Shown: piece by piece, positions 11,501 through 25,599 of the stretch | Layout of the letters: every line of letters begins with the position of its first letter | How positions within the stretch are numbered: the first letter of the stretch is position 1 | From: Chamaea fasciata | Lineage: Eukaryota; Chordata; Aves; Passeriformes; Sylviidae | Length of the DNA stretch: 64,000 bases | NCBI GenBank assembly: GCA_029207755.1 | Contig: JARCOQ010000006.1 | Coordinates: 16,156,890 to 16,220,889, forward strand | Reading direction: 5' to 3' | The notes under the pieces: model-generated | Told to the model about the DNA's origin: nothing | The model's input: only the letters and a program-made list of their open reading frames with translations | Databases searched by the model: none | Made by a program: the position numbers and the translations under genes

Positions 11501-14499
11501 AAGGATCTCATGCAAGAAATGAATCCCTGGCAACAGAAAATTAAAGCTACCTCAGATCTCATTTCATAGTAGAGAATTATGGGAAAATTTATGACATTTT
11601 TCACAGAGATGCTCTGAAAACAGCATTGGGGTGCTCTGTGAGCTCTAAAAGAATTTTACTGGAAAATGAGTAAGCATAAAGTTTTCCATCTCTTTTGTAA
11701 AATCTTTTAATGCCCCATGATAATTCCAAGTAAATTCTTTCCAAAGTAGAATAAATAAAAAATTAGCCTGTCAGGCTAATGAAGTGAAACTTCATAGGAG
11801 CCTATCTGTATCTCCTGGTGAATAAGAGGTTTTTTACAGTTCTCTTTCCTACATGTACAGAACCAGGTCTCTGGGTTTTCTGACTTCAATATTTATTTAT
11901 TTCGCATACTGTCATATCACTGAAATACAATGGGATATATTCTGTTAGAACATTTGTACTTGCAAATATACACACAGCACTTCTCCCTGTTAGAAAACCG
12001 AGAGTGTAACAGCATCACCATATCTGCTATAGACCAAATCTGGTTGCACAAATACAGTCTTATTTGATCTGCCTGAAGAACTCCATGGCAATGAGAGTGC
12101 AAATGTCAGCAACAGCAGTGGACAGACATTTCAAGGGACAGACAGCATCCTCTGCTGTCCCTATGCAGTGTGTCCAGAAATGTTCAGGGCAGAAGCTCCC
12201 AAGAAATACTCTTGCCCACCTGTGGCTCTCATTCAGAACTGTGAGAGCAAAAGAGGTCTTTATTAGGTTTCGATAGGACATTAAGTTGGTTGCATGTGTT
12301 TGCCCTTGCTTCCCTTCACTGTAGAGAAATGTACTAAAAGTAGAAAATAATAAAATTTCTGTAGTGACTGTAGATATTTCTAAGTGAAATTTGTTTCAAT
12401 TCAAGGAGCCAAACCAAGTATTTGTGGCAAAATACATTAATAAAATCCTATCATGCCTTTCACAATATGTATGGATTACCACATGGAGAGAGAAGTACTT
12501 GAGATGATGCGACTTTTCCACTAAATCCCTATCTTAGTATGTAATCATGGGTTGTAAATGAAAAACATTATCCCTTGGAAGAAATAATATTCATGAGTCA
12601 ATAGCGGACATCTCATTTACTTTTAACCTCTTTTTTTGTGCTCTCTGTCTTTTCACTGTTTTCAGCAGCAGTCTCCTTGGTAATGCCAGTGGTGCTGTTT
12701 GCACTGATGTCAGTGGAATTATGCTGCTGTAAGTGGGACCAGGGTTAGTTCCACGACAGGCTAACTACGCTGCAGAACCCTCCAGATGAACATTTATATT
12801 GTTTGAACCACATATGATTTTTCCAATTATCATTTAAGTTGCTAGACAGTTTCAAACTGTAGCACTTGTTTATAATGTTATCAGGAGTTTTTCCTTCCCA
12901 AATTAGGGAACTTGGAAGAATGAATTCATTTCTGTAAAATTTAATGTTAGGAATTTTTGAGGAAGAAATTAGGTCAGTTAAGTTTTTAAAGAGAAGACTT
13001 CAAAGAAATAAAAATCATTATCTGAATAAACAGTTAACAGAAAATTACTAGCAAGCTTTTATGAGAAAGGAATCTTGACTTTTGACAACATCTAACAAGC
13101 ACAAAACAGAATGCTGTATAGCCAGAATTTTCACAGTGAGACCTCTGAGGGACTTAGAATTAAGCAAGTGCTAAGAGCTTTACTGGACCATAGCCAAAAT
13201 GTTCAGAAACCATGCAGTTTCTCTTAAGTCGTGAATACTTTTGAGATATGTTCTATTATATGTATATATTCTATTAGTCACCATCTTTCCCTGCTCAATA
13301 TAACAAATAACATTGTGTTTAATACAGAAGCATGAGATTTCCCACTGTTGATCATTTTCCATGCTAGAAATTAATAATATGTTCTCAGCCTGTGAACTTG
13401 ATTCTCCATTTATAACTTTTATGCTATTGGAATTACACAGAATCCTTTTTGTTCAAAGGGATTTTGCAAAATACATTCTGAAAATTGAAATAAATTACAT
13501 TTACCTTACCTTTATAGCCTCTATAATGATTTTTAAATATGTTTTTTCCCCTTGTGCTAGTGCATTTTCAACCATTTGCATGGTTAGTAAACAATTCTTG
13601 CAATCTCTGTAATGCTGACACGGTCTATGAGACATGAAAATTATCTAAATATAAGAACTAAAGCTAGAAAAAAACCCACACCAAAACCCCAACTCCCACC
13701 TCCCTGCAAAATCTGTAGTTGTAGTGGTAGCTGAGTAGGAACAGGTTAAGCCAAAATCAACATGTTTGTTCATTAAAACAATCTGAATAACTAGAAGTAA
13801 CCATGGCATCATTTTGGTAATTTCATGCCAATTTCTCTTATCATTAACAGAAAAACAAGACCAAAAAAAAAAAACCCTACATTTTTTTCTTTCTAATTTA
13901 TTGTGGATCCACATGCTAGTACTATAGTAATTATCCAGGCACTGTCAAGACTGAAATAAAAATACATTTTTCTTCCTTGGTAACCTTTAGCTTAGCACTT
14001 CAGAATAATATGCTCACTCTAGTGCAATTAGGCACAATAATATGAGAATGACTATTCTGGTATATTTTGCAAAAAGAAAAAGTTATTTTTTTCAGAAGGA
14101 AAATACCATATTATATGGAATTATCTTTTCTAACTTGCATATGAAAAGAATTTCAAAAGTTTTGATGCATGAACTATCATAGGCAAATCACTCAGAATGC
14201 AGCCAGACCTAATGAATCTGAAATTGGAAAAAGAAATCTCATGAGGAGGGGCTATCATAGGTGATTCCCTGCCCCTGTACCTGCCAAGCATAGCACTGAA
14301 TTGCCCACAGTTATTACTCAGTAACAGGATGCTACATTTTGTTCTCATGTTTGGAAGCAGGAGGTTGTCACCACGAAAAATTCCGTGAGTAACACTTTAA
14401 CCTATTCCAGATGCTGAGGAACAGCATCAACTCTCTGATGCCTTAGTTGCCTTAAGTCCATGGAAAAAGTGGTAAAAGCAAGAGCAGAGAGATTGGAAA
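8531..14499. other. Gene-free AT-rich DNA
   Basis: About 6 kb without a recognisable gene or well-defined transposon. T- and A-rich runs are frequent, for example around 10440-10460, 10510-10520 and 11087-11101. Open frames up to about 95 codons occur in all frames and look like chance. A short A/C-rich run lies at 13665-13712. Confidence 0.65.
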
Positions 14500-14945
14500 T
14501 GATTGTAGAATCTTTAGGGGTAGAAAAGACCTTTAAGATCATCAAGTCAGTACCATCAACCCAGTACCACCACCATGTTTACCATTAAATTATGTCCTCA
14601 AATCCCATGATTTACACATTTTTTTTAACACTTCCAGAGCAGCCTGTCCCAATGCTTGGCAAAACTTTTCATGAAAAATCTAATCTGAACCTCCCCTGGA
14701 GCAGCTTGAGGCATTCTCTCTCATCCTGTCACTTGCTACCTAGGAGAAGAATCCAAGTAACACCTTACTGCAACCTCCTTTGTCAGGAGATCTCCCCCCA
14801 GCCTCCTTTTCTCCAGGCTGAACACCCCCAGCTCCTTCTGCCACTCCTTTTAAGTCTTGTGCTCCAGATACTTTACCAGCTTTGTTGCTCTATTCTGGGC
14901 ATGCTTCAGGGCGTCAATTACTATCTTGTAGTAAGATGTGGGAAC
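14500..14945 (-). mobile_element. CR1 LINE 3' fragment
   Basis: Read on the minus strand this matches the 3' part of an avian CR1 LINE. On the plus strand the recognisable inverted blocks come in CR1 order: a tail resembling aggggtagaaaagacct and aagatcatcaagtc (14515-14550), cttccagagcagcctgtccc (14630s), a Leu/Pro-rich block with aacctcccctgg (14690), ctcctttt ctccaggctgaac (14800s), and gctttgttgctctattctgg (14880s). CR1 copies are usually 5'-truncated, as here. Many point changes and indels mean it is old. The 139-codon plus-strand frame inside it is an antisense artefact. Confidence 0.88.
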
Positions 14946-15386
14946 ATGAACGGAAAAACTGTAAGTCTTGACAAAGAGTTTAATAATGCCCAAGCTTGGG
15001 CAACACAGTAGCTTCCTACAGCTTAGGAACAGTTGCTGACAACTTGCCTGGAGAAGTCAAGCTGATAAGGCTCGAACTGTATAGGAAATTAATTGATTTG
15101 AACATTTTAAATTAACTTGTAGATATAAAAAATTGGATGAACATGTAGCCAAAGATTAAATCATAGGCAAGGGTATGGCTGGGGAGTATTAAGACAACTC
15201 ACTGGAGATTGTCCAGACGAAAGAAAATAGCTGGATAACTGTTTCAGTGCCTCATCTATAGCCCCCTGAAGTCAGTGAGAATGCTTTAAAGGGATTTAAG
15301 ATGTGAGAAAACAAATAAAAAGCACAAACCTGTAAGCATACGTACAATGTCAGTGTAATGGTCAAAGAGTGGCACTGTGAAAGAGA

Positions 15387-15742
15387 ATGTTGGACCTTCA
15401 TGTGACTCCAAAAGGAGTGAATGTAGACTCTGCAGGTGAATTTTCTTCAAGTTGTTCTGAGAAGATGTGTGCAGGGGGGACACAGGACACCTCACAAACT
15501 GGTGTCTCTGCTTGTTTGGGCTTTCATCAGAAGTGCGGAGATCTGCTGTACTATACGCCAATGGTGACAGCTGCTACCCCGGCTGTCATACAAGGGACTG
15601 GAAGAAGAGCTCCAACACTCAGAGCAAAACCTGCTGAAGCTTGTAATCCAGCTTTCTGGTATGGATTAGTACAATCATGTCCTGCGGAGAGTAGGCACAG
15701 ATGGAGATCTGTAATACATGTTCGGCGGTGAGTTACACACAC
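15387..15742. other. Unclassified CpG-bearing patch
   Basis: About 350 bases contain several CpGs (gtgcggag, tatacgcc, ccccggc, tcctgcgg, gttcggcgg) in an otherwise CpG-poor region. A 114-codon frame (plus, 15387-15731) spans it, but the protein is not one I recognise and the opposite strand is also open. It may be an old transposon segment or a noncoding exon. Confidence 0.3.
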
Positions 15743-16058
15743 ATGGACAGGATGCAGCGGACCTTATGCTCTTGAATTTGTCAAGAACCACAAAAATAAT
15801 TATCAGTGAATTTCTTCATCTGACTTGTGCACTGAGAAAGTGGAAAACTCTTCCATCCTACTTAACCACTAGGAAGCATATTTTTTAATACCACAAGGAA
15901 TAATGGCCTGTGGGTTTAACTGTGTGCTGTACATAGATGTTTGTGGGAATGGACTCCATATTTTTGTCATCAGAGCAAAATAATATATTCTGGTGGAAAA
16001 AAAATAAAAGGCACCCCATGCAAAAGAATGACCACAATTCAGTGCCACTCACAATGAC

Positions 16059-16076
16059 TTTTTTTTTTTTTTTTTT
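16059..16076. repeat. Poly-T run (18 nt)
   Basis: An uninterrupted homopolymer of 18 T. I see no repeat body clearly attached to it on the minus strand. Confidence 0.8.
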
Positions 16077-18357
16077 GGCAATGTAAATGTTAACAAGGCT
16101 TACTGGTAACAAAATTTGATTTGTTGAGTAGTATGAGATGCAAAGAAGATGGGTGCTACTCCCTCTTCCCAGAAGAAGACCTTGCACAAATCAGTTCTGT
16201 CTGAGAGAAATTCTGTCTTTCTGATTGGCAGGAGTATCATTTATATACTTCAGTCTCTTTTCCTTTTGTCTAATCTTTAAGGGGCAGTGTGGAGGGGACA
16301 TTGTAATACAGAGCTTTACTGTGCATGGTTGTATATATTTAATTGCAATATATTTTAATGAAATATATTTTCATTTATTAAATAGCAGTGAGGTAGCATT
16401 TATTTTATCCCATGAATCAGGATGCAGTAAATATTTAGTACTTTCATTTTTGTGTGTTAGTATGGATGAGAAGAAAATTAATATCTTGCTTTAAATTGGT
16501 GTGATATATATGTAAGAAAACTTGTTGAGCTGATTTGTGCAGAAATATGTAAATACATATAAAATCACCCAAACATTGACATGACTAGGCTTGTAATTTT
16601 CCTGAGCAGCTCTGACTAGTGGCATGGTTCATTTTACTGTGACTTCCTGTATGCTGATAAAACAAGTAGGAGATTTCTTGTTTGGAGGAAAGAGATCACA
16701 ATCTATTTACTCTTCAGCAAGGCAGAAGGGCAAGTTTAAGCAGGGTAGAATAGCTTTTCAAGACTTTTTTTTTTCCTGTTTGTTGCATTTGAGATACTCT
16801 AGCATATCCTACAAAGTGTCTGGCTGCTGGTGCAGAGCTCGGGCCTTGGACAAGTACTATACTGTGCCTGCCAGCTTAAGCAGCACTAGATGCCCCTGTT
16901 TAAGCTACTTTATTCCCTTCTTTCTATTTCAATCATAGCTGGAAATAGATGTATCTCCCACCTTGGAAACGTCACAGCTGGGTGTTGGCTCAAGGCTTAT
17001 CTTCCTTCAGAGGAGGGTGGAACGCTTCAGCCCTGGGTTGAGGGCAAGGTTTCAGTTCAATGGGAATAAGGTAACTTTTAGAAAGAACTTTAAGAAAAAA
17101 GAATTTCCAGCTTAATATCCACTGAACACAGATATATATAGCTATTTAGTTCTCATTTTCTCTTTTGTAACAAATGAAAAGCTTTACATAGTTAAAATGC
17201 AGTTGTAGCAATATTTTTTTCTTTCCAAATTCAAGGAAAGTATCCTTTCAAGGTAACAATGCTAGGCCATTTGTCACTGAGATATTCTTCAAAATATCGT
17301 TGTAAGATGTACTTCATAAAGGAGGAGTATTTTCTCTGCAGGATAGGCTGTTGAGAGGAACTATGCCTATTTGACCAGCTGGAGTCCTGCCTAGTTAGTC
17401 ATAGGAAACAATTGCGTGATGTTATGTGTTATACACAGGAAAATAGAAGTGCTGCCACTTCCCAAAACTGTTCTAGAAATCATGAGACATTTAAAAGTTC
17501 TGATACGGACACATCTTACTTAAGGCACACATTTTTAGTATGGATTTATTAACAAAATGTAAATAGATTAATCATGTTCAAAGTAAAAATGTTGCCTCTG
17601 GGGGTTAAATGCTTTCTGTTCTCAGCCAAATCTGACCTGTATATAGTGGCTTTGTGTTCCAGATACCAAAGTGTCACTGCTTTCTGGTGGGAATTCTTTG
17701 TAACATGCAGCTTTTATTAAGGTTAGGAGTTATTGACTCAAATACTGATGTGAATTCTCATCCTAAAAAAATAATTAAGAATGCCTATTTAAAAAGAAAA
17801 AGAAAACACCACAACATTTATTTTACTTGAAACATTTGTTTCTTTTTTTAAACTTTTTTGCCTTCATATTGTTCTGCCTTAGGAAGTTTATTTTCTTAGT
17901 GCTGATCATTTAATCTTCTATTTTAAGTTTTATCTGAATATATTGAGAAAAACTTCTACAGTTTTTGATTCAACCAAAACCACAGAATGTGATAGAGGTT
18001 GTTAAAATCCAGTTAAAAGATATATGCTAATCTCAGCTTTTAATTAAATAATTCATCTGATAAACATCATGGAACATGCTATTAAATTTTATATTGTGTA
18101 TATTAGTAGAGAAAAGAATAATTTTATACAAGGTTGATAACATCAACCATTTCAAAGCTAACCAGACACAGAAGTGCATTTCAACAAGGTCCAGCATGTG
18201 AGGTTCCCATTCCAGCATCATAAGCAGAGTCAAATTTTCTAAAGCAGGTTTACCTGTTTCTGAGTGCTATACAAAGTGGACAAATTCAGTGCAGAATACC
18301 ACTGAGAAAAATGAAACTGAGATGTCATGAGCATGCTTATCTGAAAATACAACTAAT

Positions 18358-18377
18358 ATTATTTTTTAAAAAATAAT
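18358..18377. repeat. 20-bp perfect AT palindrome
   Basis: The sequence attattttttaaaaaataat equals its own reverse complement. Such palindromes arise easily in AT-rich DNA, so functional meaning is doubtful. Confidence 0.7.
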
Positions 18378-21364
18378 TATAAGGAAGTGTTTCCTTTCTC
18401 CATGCATTTCTGCATACAATTCTGGATGAGAGCATGATACTTATATTTAATTAATCTAGTATAATTTACATTGAGGCTCTTATCTTTTTCTTATGCCATA
18501 TAATCTGTTTATGAACTACTGAGGCAGTCCAAGACCAGCAGTGATATACAGCACAAAACTACTGTGAAGAAAGCTGGCATTTGAACCCCAGTCAGGCTTA
18601 AATTGTATTTAAATCTGTCAAATGAAGATAGGATCAAAGCAGAAAAATTAAGAGACTGATATTCAACTCTGATCTTCGTCAGGTACAGTATCATGAATCA
18701 GTTGAATGGGTAACATGAACCTAAAACATGCTCAAAATGTTAAGATACAATATAATTGCAGAGCTTTTTTGATACATCATGAACTATAAGTGTTTCATTT
18801 TTGTTCAGATTTTTTTATACTTTTTATAATTCTTTTGAAGGAATGTATCATATAATATCTTACATATAATAAATTATAATTACCCTTTTATTACATTAAA
18901 TTGTCCACCCACCTTTGATATCGCCTTTCATATAAGAACTTCACTGGTCATGAAAGCATAATGAAGCACAGCAGACATCATCTGCACAGCCTGAAGTGGT
19001 GGGTGGCTCCTACTAATAGGAAGAAATAAACACTTTGTCTGCTTTTGTCCCATTCCTCTGGGAGATAACGACCGATAAGACCAATAGCAAAACACGACAA
19101 TATGTGAATCTGACCATATGCTGCTTGTTTCTGGTTAAGGCACAAAGTATAGGGAAGAGAGCAAGTACCACTCATCAGCAGTCTGTATATACTTGTATGT
19201 GCAAAACCCTATCTCTCTATGGACGTATGTAAAATATGTGTGAATCCTGTATGGTGATTAAGGTGAAATCCATGAAGTACCACATTTAATATGACTCACA
19301 AAATCATTATGCAGGAAATTACTCTCATGCATATGAGAAAAGTTACTGAAGAAAAAACATGCGCCTTCAGCTCTGGTCCTTGTGATGCTTCCTAGAAAAC
19401 CACTCTGTCCAAATCTTTAATTTAAGTCTCTGATGTTCAAGGTGATTGAGTCTGAAGTGGATTTACATTTCTAGAGCTTGACTGAGCTGATCCCTCATTT
19501 GTTTTGCACTTTGCAACAGCTTACACAGCACAGGTTTTTGGGGATCTTGATAAAACCCACCATTATCTCACAGATATGAGCAATAAAATGGCAATGCGTT
19601 GGGTTTATGGCCAGTTCTTTGGCAAATAACTGGAACGTTGTCATCTCGATACAACCTTAAGGCATGATTTCTCTCAAGGTTATGATAGGTTTTTCTGTTT
19701 GAGAACTTCAGGCCAGATCTGACATACCAAAAACAGTGTGCAATGCTTGCTGAAGAAGATAAACAAACAAGGAAAAGGATAGTTCCTACCCTATACTTCT
19801 CAGTCTGAGCACTGATTTGAATCTGGGGGGTTACTTCTCCTACAACAGAGACAAAAATCAGATTTAAATTTGTGCAATGCAGTTGGATCTGGTAATTTGG
19901 TTGAAAATCATCTCTATCTAATGCTAAAATGCATTGAATTTTCTTTGACCTTTTTTTCTTTCAAGTCTGCCAAAGTCCATGGAATCCAAATCAATATAAA
20001 CTGAAATGAACTGAAACCAGAGACTATGAAAATTATTTACTGTCCAGACTCCACACAAGATTTTTTCAAAAGGCCATGTAGGTGACGACTATTTCTCAAG
20101 AAGCAGAATATGGGAGTAGGTGAATTCCAGGAAAATCAGTTATATCAAGATTATGAATACATCTTAAATAAACATAAATAGCACTAGAGTGACCACTGAA
20201 AACAACTGACCGAAGGACAGTTTGCCTGAAGAAAGAGCTCACACAGTTTATAGAAGTCAAATGAAAACATTTTAATGCATTTTAGGTCCTCTTCTTTCAA
20301 ACTACATGATCCCTGCTCTTATCAGCATAGATCCCGTTGTGCATCATTGTAAGAGCAAGAAGTGGAATGTGATCCTTATCTCTATTTCTGATAGAAAACC
20401 CAATAAACCTCAGAGAAAAGACTGCAAGTGAATTATGAGGGCCTTACTGTCCTATCTGTACAACGCATTTTTCTTGTGAGAATGATGCTGTTGATTTAAA
20501 AGTGTGAAGAGAAAATGAAATTGAAAATAAGAAAATGGAAATGGAGTGTTTTTATCTTCCACCACAAAAAGTATGCTTACTGTTTTCTTTTCACCTTTCA
20601 GGGAAAATTACAAAAGCACCGCTTTATCATTTGTGGAAATTATGACTGTGGTAGAGCTGGCAATGTTTTTTTGGGTTTTTGCAGCTTTTAGCTATATAAT
20701 CATTTAGATATATATGTCTAAACTGAGAGCTTTCTGAGCTCCATGTCCTTGCCAGTGTCATGGACATGCTGTGGGCTTGGGCATGAGAATCCCTAAACCC
20801 TAGTTGTCCACAAGCAACTTGATTATGAAACACTTTAATTCACACATCTTACCAGTCTAGCAAGGCAGCTTAAGTGTCCTGCAATGAGATACTTTTCCCC
20901 TTGGTCAGTGGGAAAAAGAGACTAGGCAGACCTTCCTAAAAAAGAAAAACTTTAATGAGTAATACTCTTTTTATAATTGCCACATATAAACTTACTTTCC
21001 TTTAAAAATACCAAAGTTTCTCATCATTTACAATCAATTCAGATATGGAGAATAATCACAGCTCATATAATATAAGTGGTACCTACTAACGTTCTGATAA
21101 ATGTAACTACCTGTTGAATTCCAAAGCCCTCCATGCAATATCTGGGTTACCTACAGCCTTGCTGCCATAAGTGTGGGTGTCTGTCCAACCATGTAACCCC
21201 CTTCTGTCAGATTTCTTCCTTAACAAGCTCTAGTATTGATTTCTGAGCACAACAAGGATGAAGAGCAAAGGCAGTGATTTCCTTGATCCTTCTAGTAACA
21301 AGGAACAATATTGATAGAAATAGGCCGATTGATCGATTCAATGCATGGCTCTGAGGATGGTGTA

Positions 21365-22160
21365 AGGGAGGCTCTGCAGAGAGACCTAAACAAATCAGCG
21401 GGCTGGGCAATCACCAATCATACTCCTGGGACGGGTGATCCTGGTTCTGTGGGCAGACTGGGGAATGAGGTGCTGGAAAGCAGTGCTGCAGAAAGGGACC
21501 TGGGGGTCCTGGTCAGGAAAAAGTTGAACATGAGCCAGCAGTGCCCTGGCAGCCAGGAGGGACAACCCTGTCCTGGGGTGCATCAGGCCCAGCATTGCCA
21601 GCCGGGCAAGGGAGGGGATTGTCCTGCTCTGCTCTGAGCTGGGGCGGCCTCACCTCAAGTCCTGCGGATAGTTTTGGGTGCCACAATAAAAGATAATAAA
21701 TTACTAGAGAGCATCAAAAAGAGGGCAAGCAATGTGGTGAAGGGCCTCGAGGGGAAGATGTATGTGGAGAGGCTAAGGTCCCTATGTCTGTTCAGCTTGG
21801 AGAAGAGGAGATTGAGATGTGACCTCATTGCATTCTACAGCTTCCTTGTGACAGGAAGAGGAGGAGCAGGCTCTGATCTCTTCTCTCTAGTGACCAATGA
21901 CAAGACCTGAGGGAAAGGCCTGAAGTTGTGTCAGGGGAGGTTTAACTTGCATATTAGAAAGTTTCTTCACCCAGAGAGAGTTTGGTCATTGGAAACAGGC
22001 TCTCCAGGGCAGTGGTCGTGGCACCACACCTGCTAGAGCTCCAGAAGCTTTTGGACAATGTTCTCCAGTACATGCCATGATCCTTGGGGTGGTCCTGCAC
22101 AGGGCTAAGAGTTGGACTCAGTGACCCCTTCCACTTCAGCATATTCTGCAATTCTGTGAA
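21365..22160 (+). mobile_element. CR1 LINE, 5'-truncated, plus strand
   Basis: This is the clearest CR1 copy. Its blocks follow the CR1 ORF2 C-terminal region and 3' UTR in order: a gctggaaagcagtgctgcag/gggacctgggggtcctgg block (21470-21515), atgagccagcagtgccctgg (21530s), ggcctcacctcaagtcctg (21645), an agagggcaag...gtgaagggcctcgagggga block (21720-21755), ttcagcttggagaagaggag (21791), then the tail with ggtggtcctgcacagggc and ttggactcagtgacccc, ending in attctgcaattctgtgaa. The 78-codon frame at 21674-21910 keeps the SLEKRRLRCDLI-type motif of CR1 ORF2. Frameshifts and stops elsewhere make it inactive. It belongs to a CR1 group with an attctgtga-type tail. Confidence 0.92.
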
Positions 22161-25100
22161 CTACTGTACTTGAAGTCCTGGGTGACATTCATGTCTCATG
22201 TACAAAAAAATTTACATTTCTGTTAAGTGTGACACTGTGGCTCATTTTAGTTTAGGAAGAAGCCAGACAAATATTTTTTAAATGGATTCAAGTTTCTTAT
22301 CAACAATAAAGTACTCTAGAGATGTCCCACAAAAACCTATTATGTTACTAAAATTGCATATTATAATATTGGGATTAGTTCACTTTAGTGTTTGGACTGC
22401 TGCTTCAGTATGGGTAAAAGGATTCTGAGATCCTGTTTCCATTATTCTCTGTCCAAGCCCTTGGGAAATATGCTCCATTTGCAACTTTCAACCAACCTTT
22501 CATAGATGCCAGGAACCACAGCAGGATGTTTTCAGGGGGCATGTGAGGAAGGGCTGGTTGAATGTGAGGTCATGATATGAAATATGTAATCAACCCCTTT
22601 CCAACTAAAACTCTATCCATTTAGAATTTAAAACCTGTGGTTCTTACTATTTGTTTTTTTAAATTTTGTTTTATTTTAAATACATCTTTTGCTGCAGAGT
22701 CGAACTGTCTCTCTCTTCTACTAAAACACTCCCCTAGAACAAATGAGCATTTTTGTTAATGCATGAGGACAGTGGAAGAATTATGATTCTGTTGGATAAA
22801 ATCTCTTTGTTTAAAATAGTTGCCATTTTTCTACAGAGAAATCAGACACCTAGTTGGTGTTTTCTTATAGTAAACATAAGGTCATTGAGAGGAAACAGGC
22901 TAGATGGAAGATCATCATGGTATTAAATTACTTCCATCTGCAAACGCTGTAAATTATGTAGACATAAAAAGAGAAGTTATGATAAGAACTCTGAAGTGTT
23001 GTGTATCTGGGCTTTAAAACGTTATTCTGCTAAGGACTTTATTCTGCTGCCAAGATTAAGAAACATGAAGTAATGATTCAAGAGTTGGGCCTTGTCAAAG
23101 GAATCCTGCTCTAAAAACGTGCTCCTTCCTCTTGGATTACTTTTTATTCTCTATAGGAAAGATGATCTTGGATTACTGACTGTTTATTATGATTTTGTAT
23201 ATAATATTTCCTTAGTTCTTACCTTGACAATAGTTCTAAGATCAAGGCTGAGGAAACTTTAGAAAAGTAAAAGCTTACTTGCTTTTTCTATTTGTTAACT
23301 GTCTCTAAATAGGCATGACCTTTTTTTTTTTAAAAAAATATATCTGAGGGTATGAACCCAAACAGTCTGTTTTCTATGTATACATTTCTGCATGTACTGA
23401 GTACTCATACATGCAATTTTAGCATCTAATTACTTTATAACATTTACTTCAAAAATTTAATTTTCTAAATTTTCTCTCTGTTTTATCAGAGCTGTTGTGG
23501 TCACTCATTTCACATGGCATTGTCTTACTTCGTGGCTATGTTTCTAAAACTGTGTCTTTCAAAATTTTCTGGAAGGACTTTACTGCATTGTCTCATGAAA
23601 AGAAATGTTAATTATGGCTCCTCCAAAAATTTAATGACATAAAAAGACAGGATGAATTTTGAATGTAGTTCAAAAATTTTGTAATTCCTGTATTATTTCT
23701 TGGAAAAAAATATATAAAGATCAATTTAAAAAATTTAATCTCGACTGTAACTTTTTCTTTCTTCTTTGTTTCCTTTGAGGGAATTAACTTACAATTCTTC
23801 AAAAGTGTCTCTTTATACAAAAGGATTCATGGTTTTTTTTTTGATTTTATCAGTTTAAAACAGCATGTTCATTGCAGTTCATTACATGCCCTGAGAAAAT
23901 TTGTCATGTGAATTAAAGTTTTTTCTCAAGGAGGTCTTGCATACTTGCCTAACAAAATACATTACAAGTATAACAAAAACATATATGCACAGACCACAGA
24001 TATAAACACTTTACAAGGGTAACTCCCATTCCCGGCTGTCTTCTCCTGTGTATCAAACAAATTACTGTAATGTAACAAAGGAAAGGCTGTTCTTTAAGCT
24101 GCTTTTCAGTTGGAACCTTGTCTTTATCTATGCACAGAGAGAACAAAAATGTTTATTTATACATGTGGTTCTTTATAGTTGTTTCTCAAAAAAGTGCTGC
24201 GTACAAACATCTAGGATTTCTCCAGTGAAAGTTACACAAACGCACACATTGAAGATAATGGCTATAGGTGAAAGTTCCATTTGGCAGTTGTCCACACAGC
24301 CTGAAGATATTAACAAGGAGACTTTAGAGAGAGATGCCAGATTTCTCTTCATCGCTACCCAAAGCATTGTTACAGAGATGTCTGGCTCCAGGTCCAAGAA
24401 TTTCCAGCTAAAAAGAACTCCAGGAGTTTTCTTTGATTCTGCTTTGGAGGGGCCCCCTGTGGCCCTCCCAAGGAGATGATGATGAAAGACAGTGAAGAAG
24501 AAGGTTAGATTTTTTTTTTAAAGGAAAGCCCTCTCCAAAACTTTCAGTCTTGAGTACTAAGCTAAGTAAAAAAAAAAATATTGATCAGATAATATCACTT
24601 GAAAAATGTTTACAAGAGAGGATCACTGAATCTTAGAATTTCTAGGTAATTTGAAATAATTTGAAACAAAGAAAGTTTCCTTTATTCATTTCCCTGAAAG
24701 GTCCATCTACCCTCTCATTTTTCTGCAAACAACAAAATTAAATACCTTTCACTGTCTTTGAGTGTTCAGTTTTAGCTGACTGGGAAACACTCTTGAATTG
24801 AATGAGAGGTTGGTTTTTGGTGCTTGCAGGAGATACAGAGGAATGTTTCCGTGGTAAAATAGCAGTTGAGGTATTAATATAAAATCTTGTAACTACTGTA
24901 AGTGGATCATGAAATCAAAAAGCAAAGTGTTTTAGAAGTGGCCAGGCAAAGACCCGTTCTTTCATTTATAATTTCTGAAATTTGTTCCAGATATTAAACA
25001 GTTGTAATATTTATTTCAACTGTCACACTAACTCTTACATCTTTTCTGTTTCCAACTGGTCAGTTACCTACCTATAACAGGAGTTTTAACAGTACGGGAA

Positions 25101-25554
25101 TTATCGGGTAAAATACACTTCCTGCTCCCTGGATGAAATGCAGTTGGCATGCTCGAAACCCATTCCATGATGACTCCCCATACTCATGATTTTCAAGTGT
25201 AAGCACCAGCTAAAGGGGTTGGAATGGGAGTGAGTGGAGTGGAGACACCACAGCCAGGCTCTGTTGAAATCTTTGTTGGGAGAGGAACTCAGTGGTACTT
25301 CACAGCTGATAAACCACATAGTGCCTGTCATCCAGGCACTGTCCTGCTGCTGAGCCAACACCCATGATAAAATCACTCTCCTCAGATGAACTTGGTTCAT
25401 TATAGCCTAATTATAATATTAACACATATCTCCATCCCAAAGTTACCTGTCTCCAAGTTATTATCATCCCTTATTTGGCATGTGCTGTATATTCTTTTTG
25501 ACTGTATCTTTAAAAGCAAAGCGAGACAATATTACAGCAATCAATAACAAAGAT
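22161..25554. other. Gene-free AT-rich DNA
   Basis: No gene or transposon recognised. It holds a 143-codon open frame at 24048-24479 (+), one of the longest frames in the window outside recognised repeats; I see no domain in it and a 74-codon frame is open antisense. The part from about 25100 to 25400 is more mixed in composition and might be the 5' part of the LTR-like remnant that follows. Confidence 0.6.
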
Positions 25555-25599
25555 ACACATGCCTTGAGTCGCTCAAGCTCCACCTAAACTAAGAAAGAG

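Larger units (their letters stand above)
14946..21364. other. Gene-free DNA with one CpG-bearing patch
   Basis: I recognise no gene here. A patch at about 15390-15740 is richer in G, C and CpG than its surroundings and holds overlapping open frames on both strands (114 codons plus, 91 and 63 codons minus), but no domain is visible. A poly-T run lies at 16059-16076. The rest is AT-rich and featureless by eye. Confidence 0.6.

Noticed and set aside
14592..15011. 139-codon frame
   Set aside because: It is the antisense reading of a CR1 fragment.
15387..15731. 114-codon frame
   Set aside because: No recognisable domain and the opposite strand is also open; kept only as a CpG patch.
18358..18377. 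AT palindrome as a protein-binding site or origin
   Set aside because: Simple A/T palindromes are expected by chance in DNA this AT-rich.
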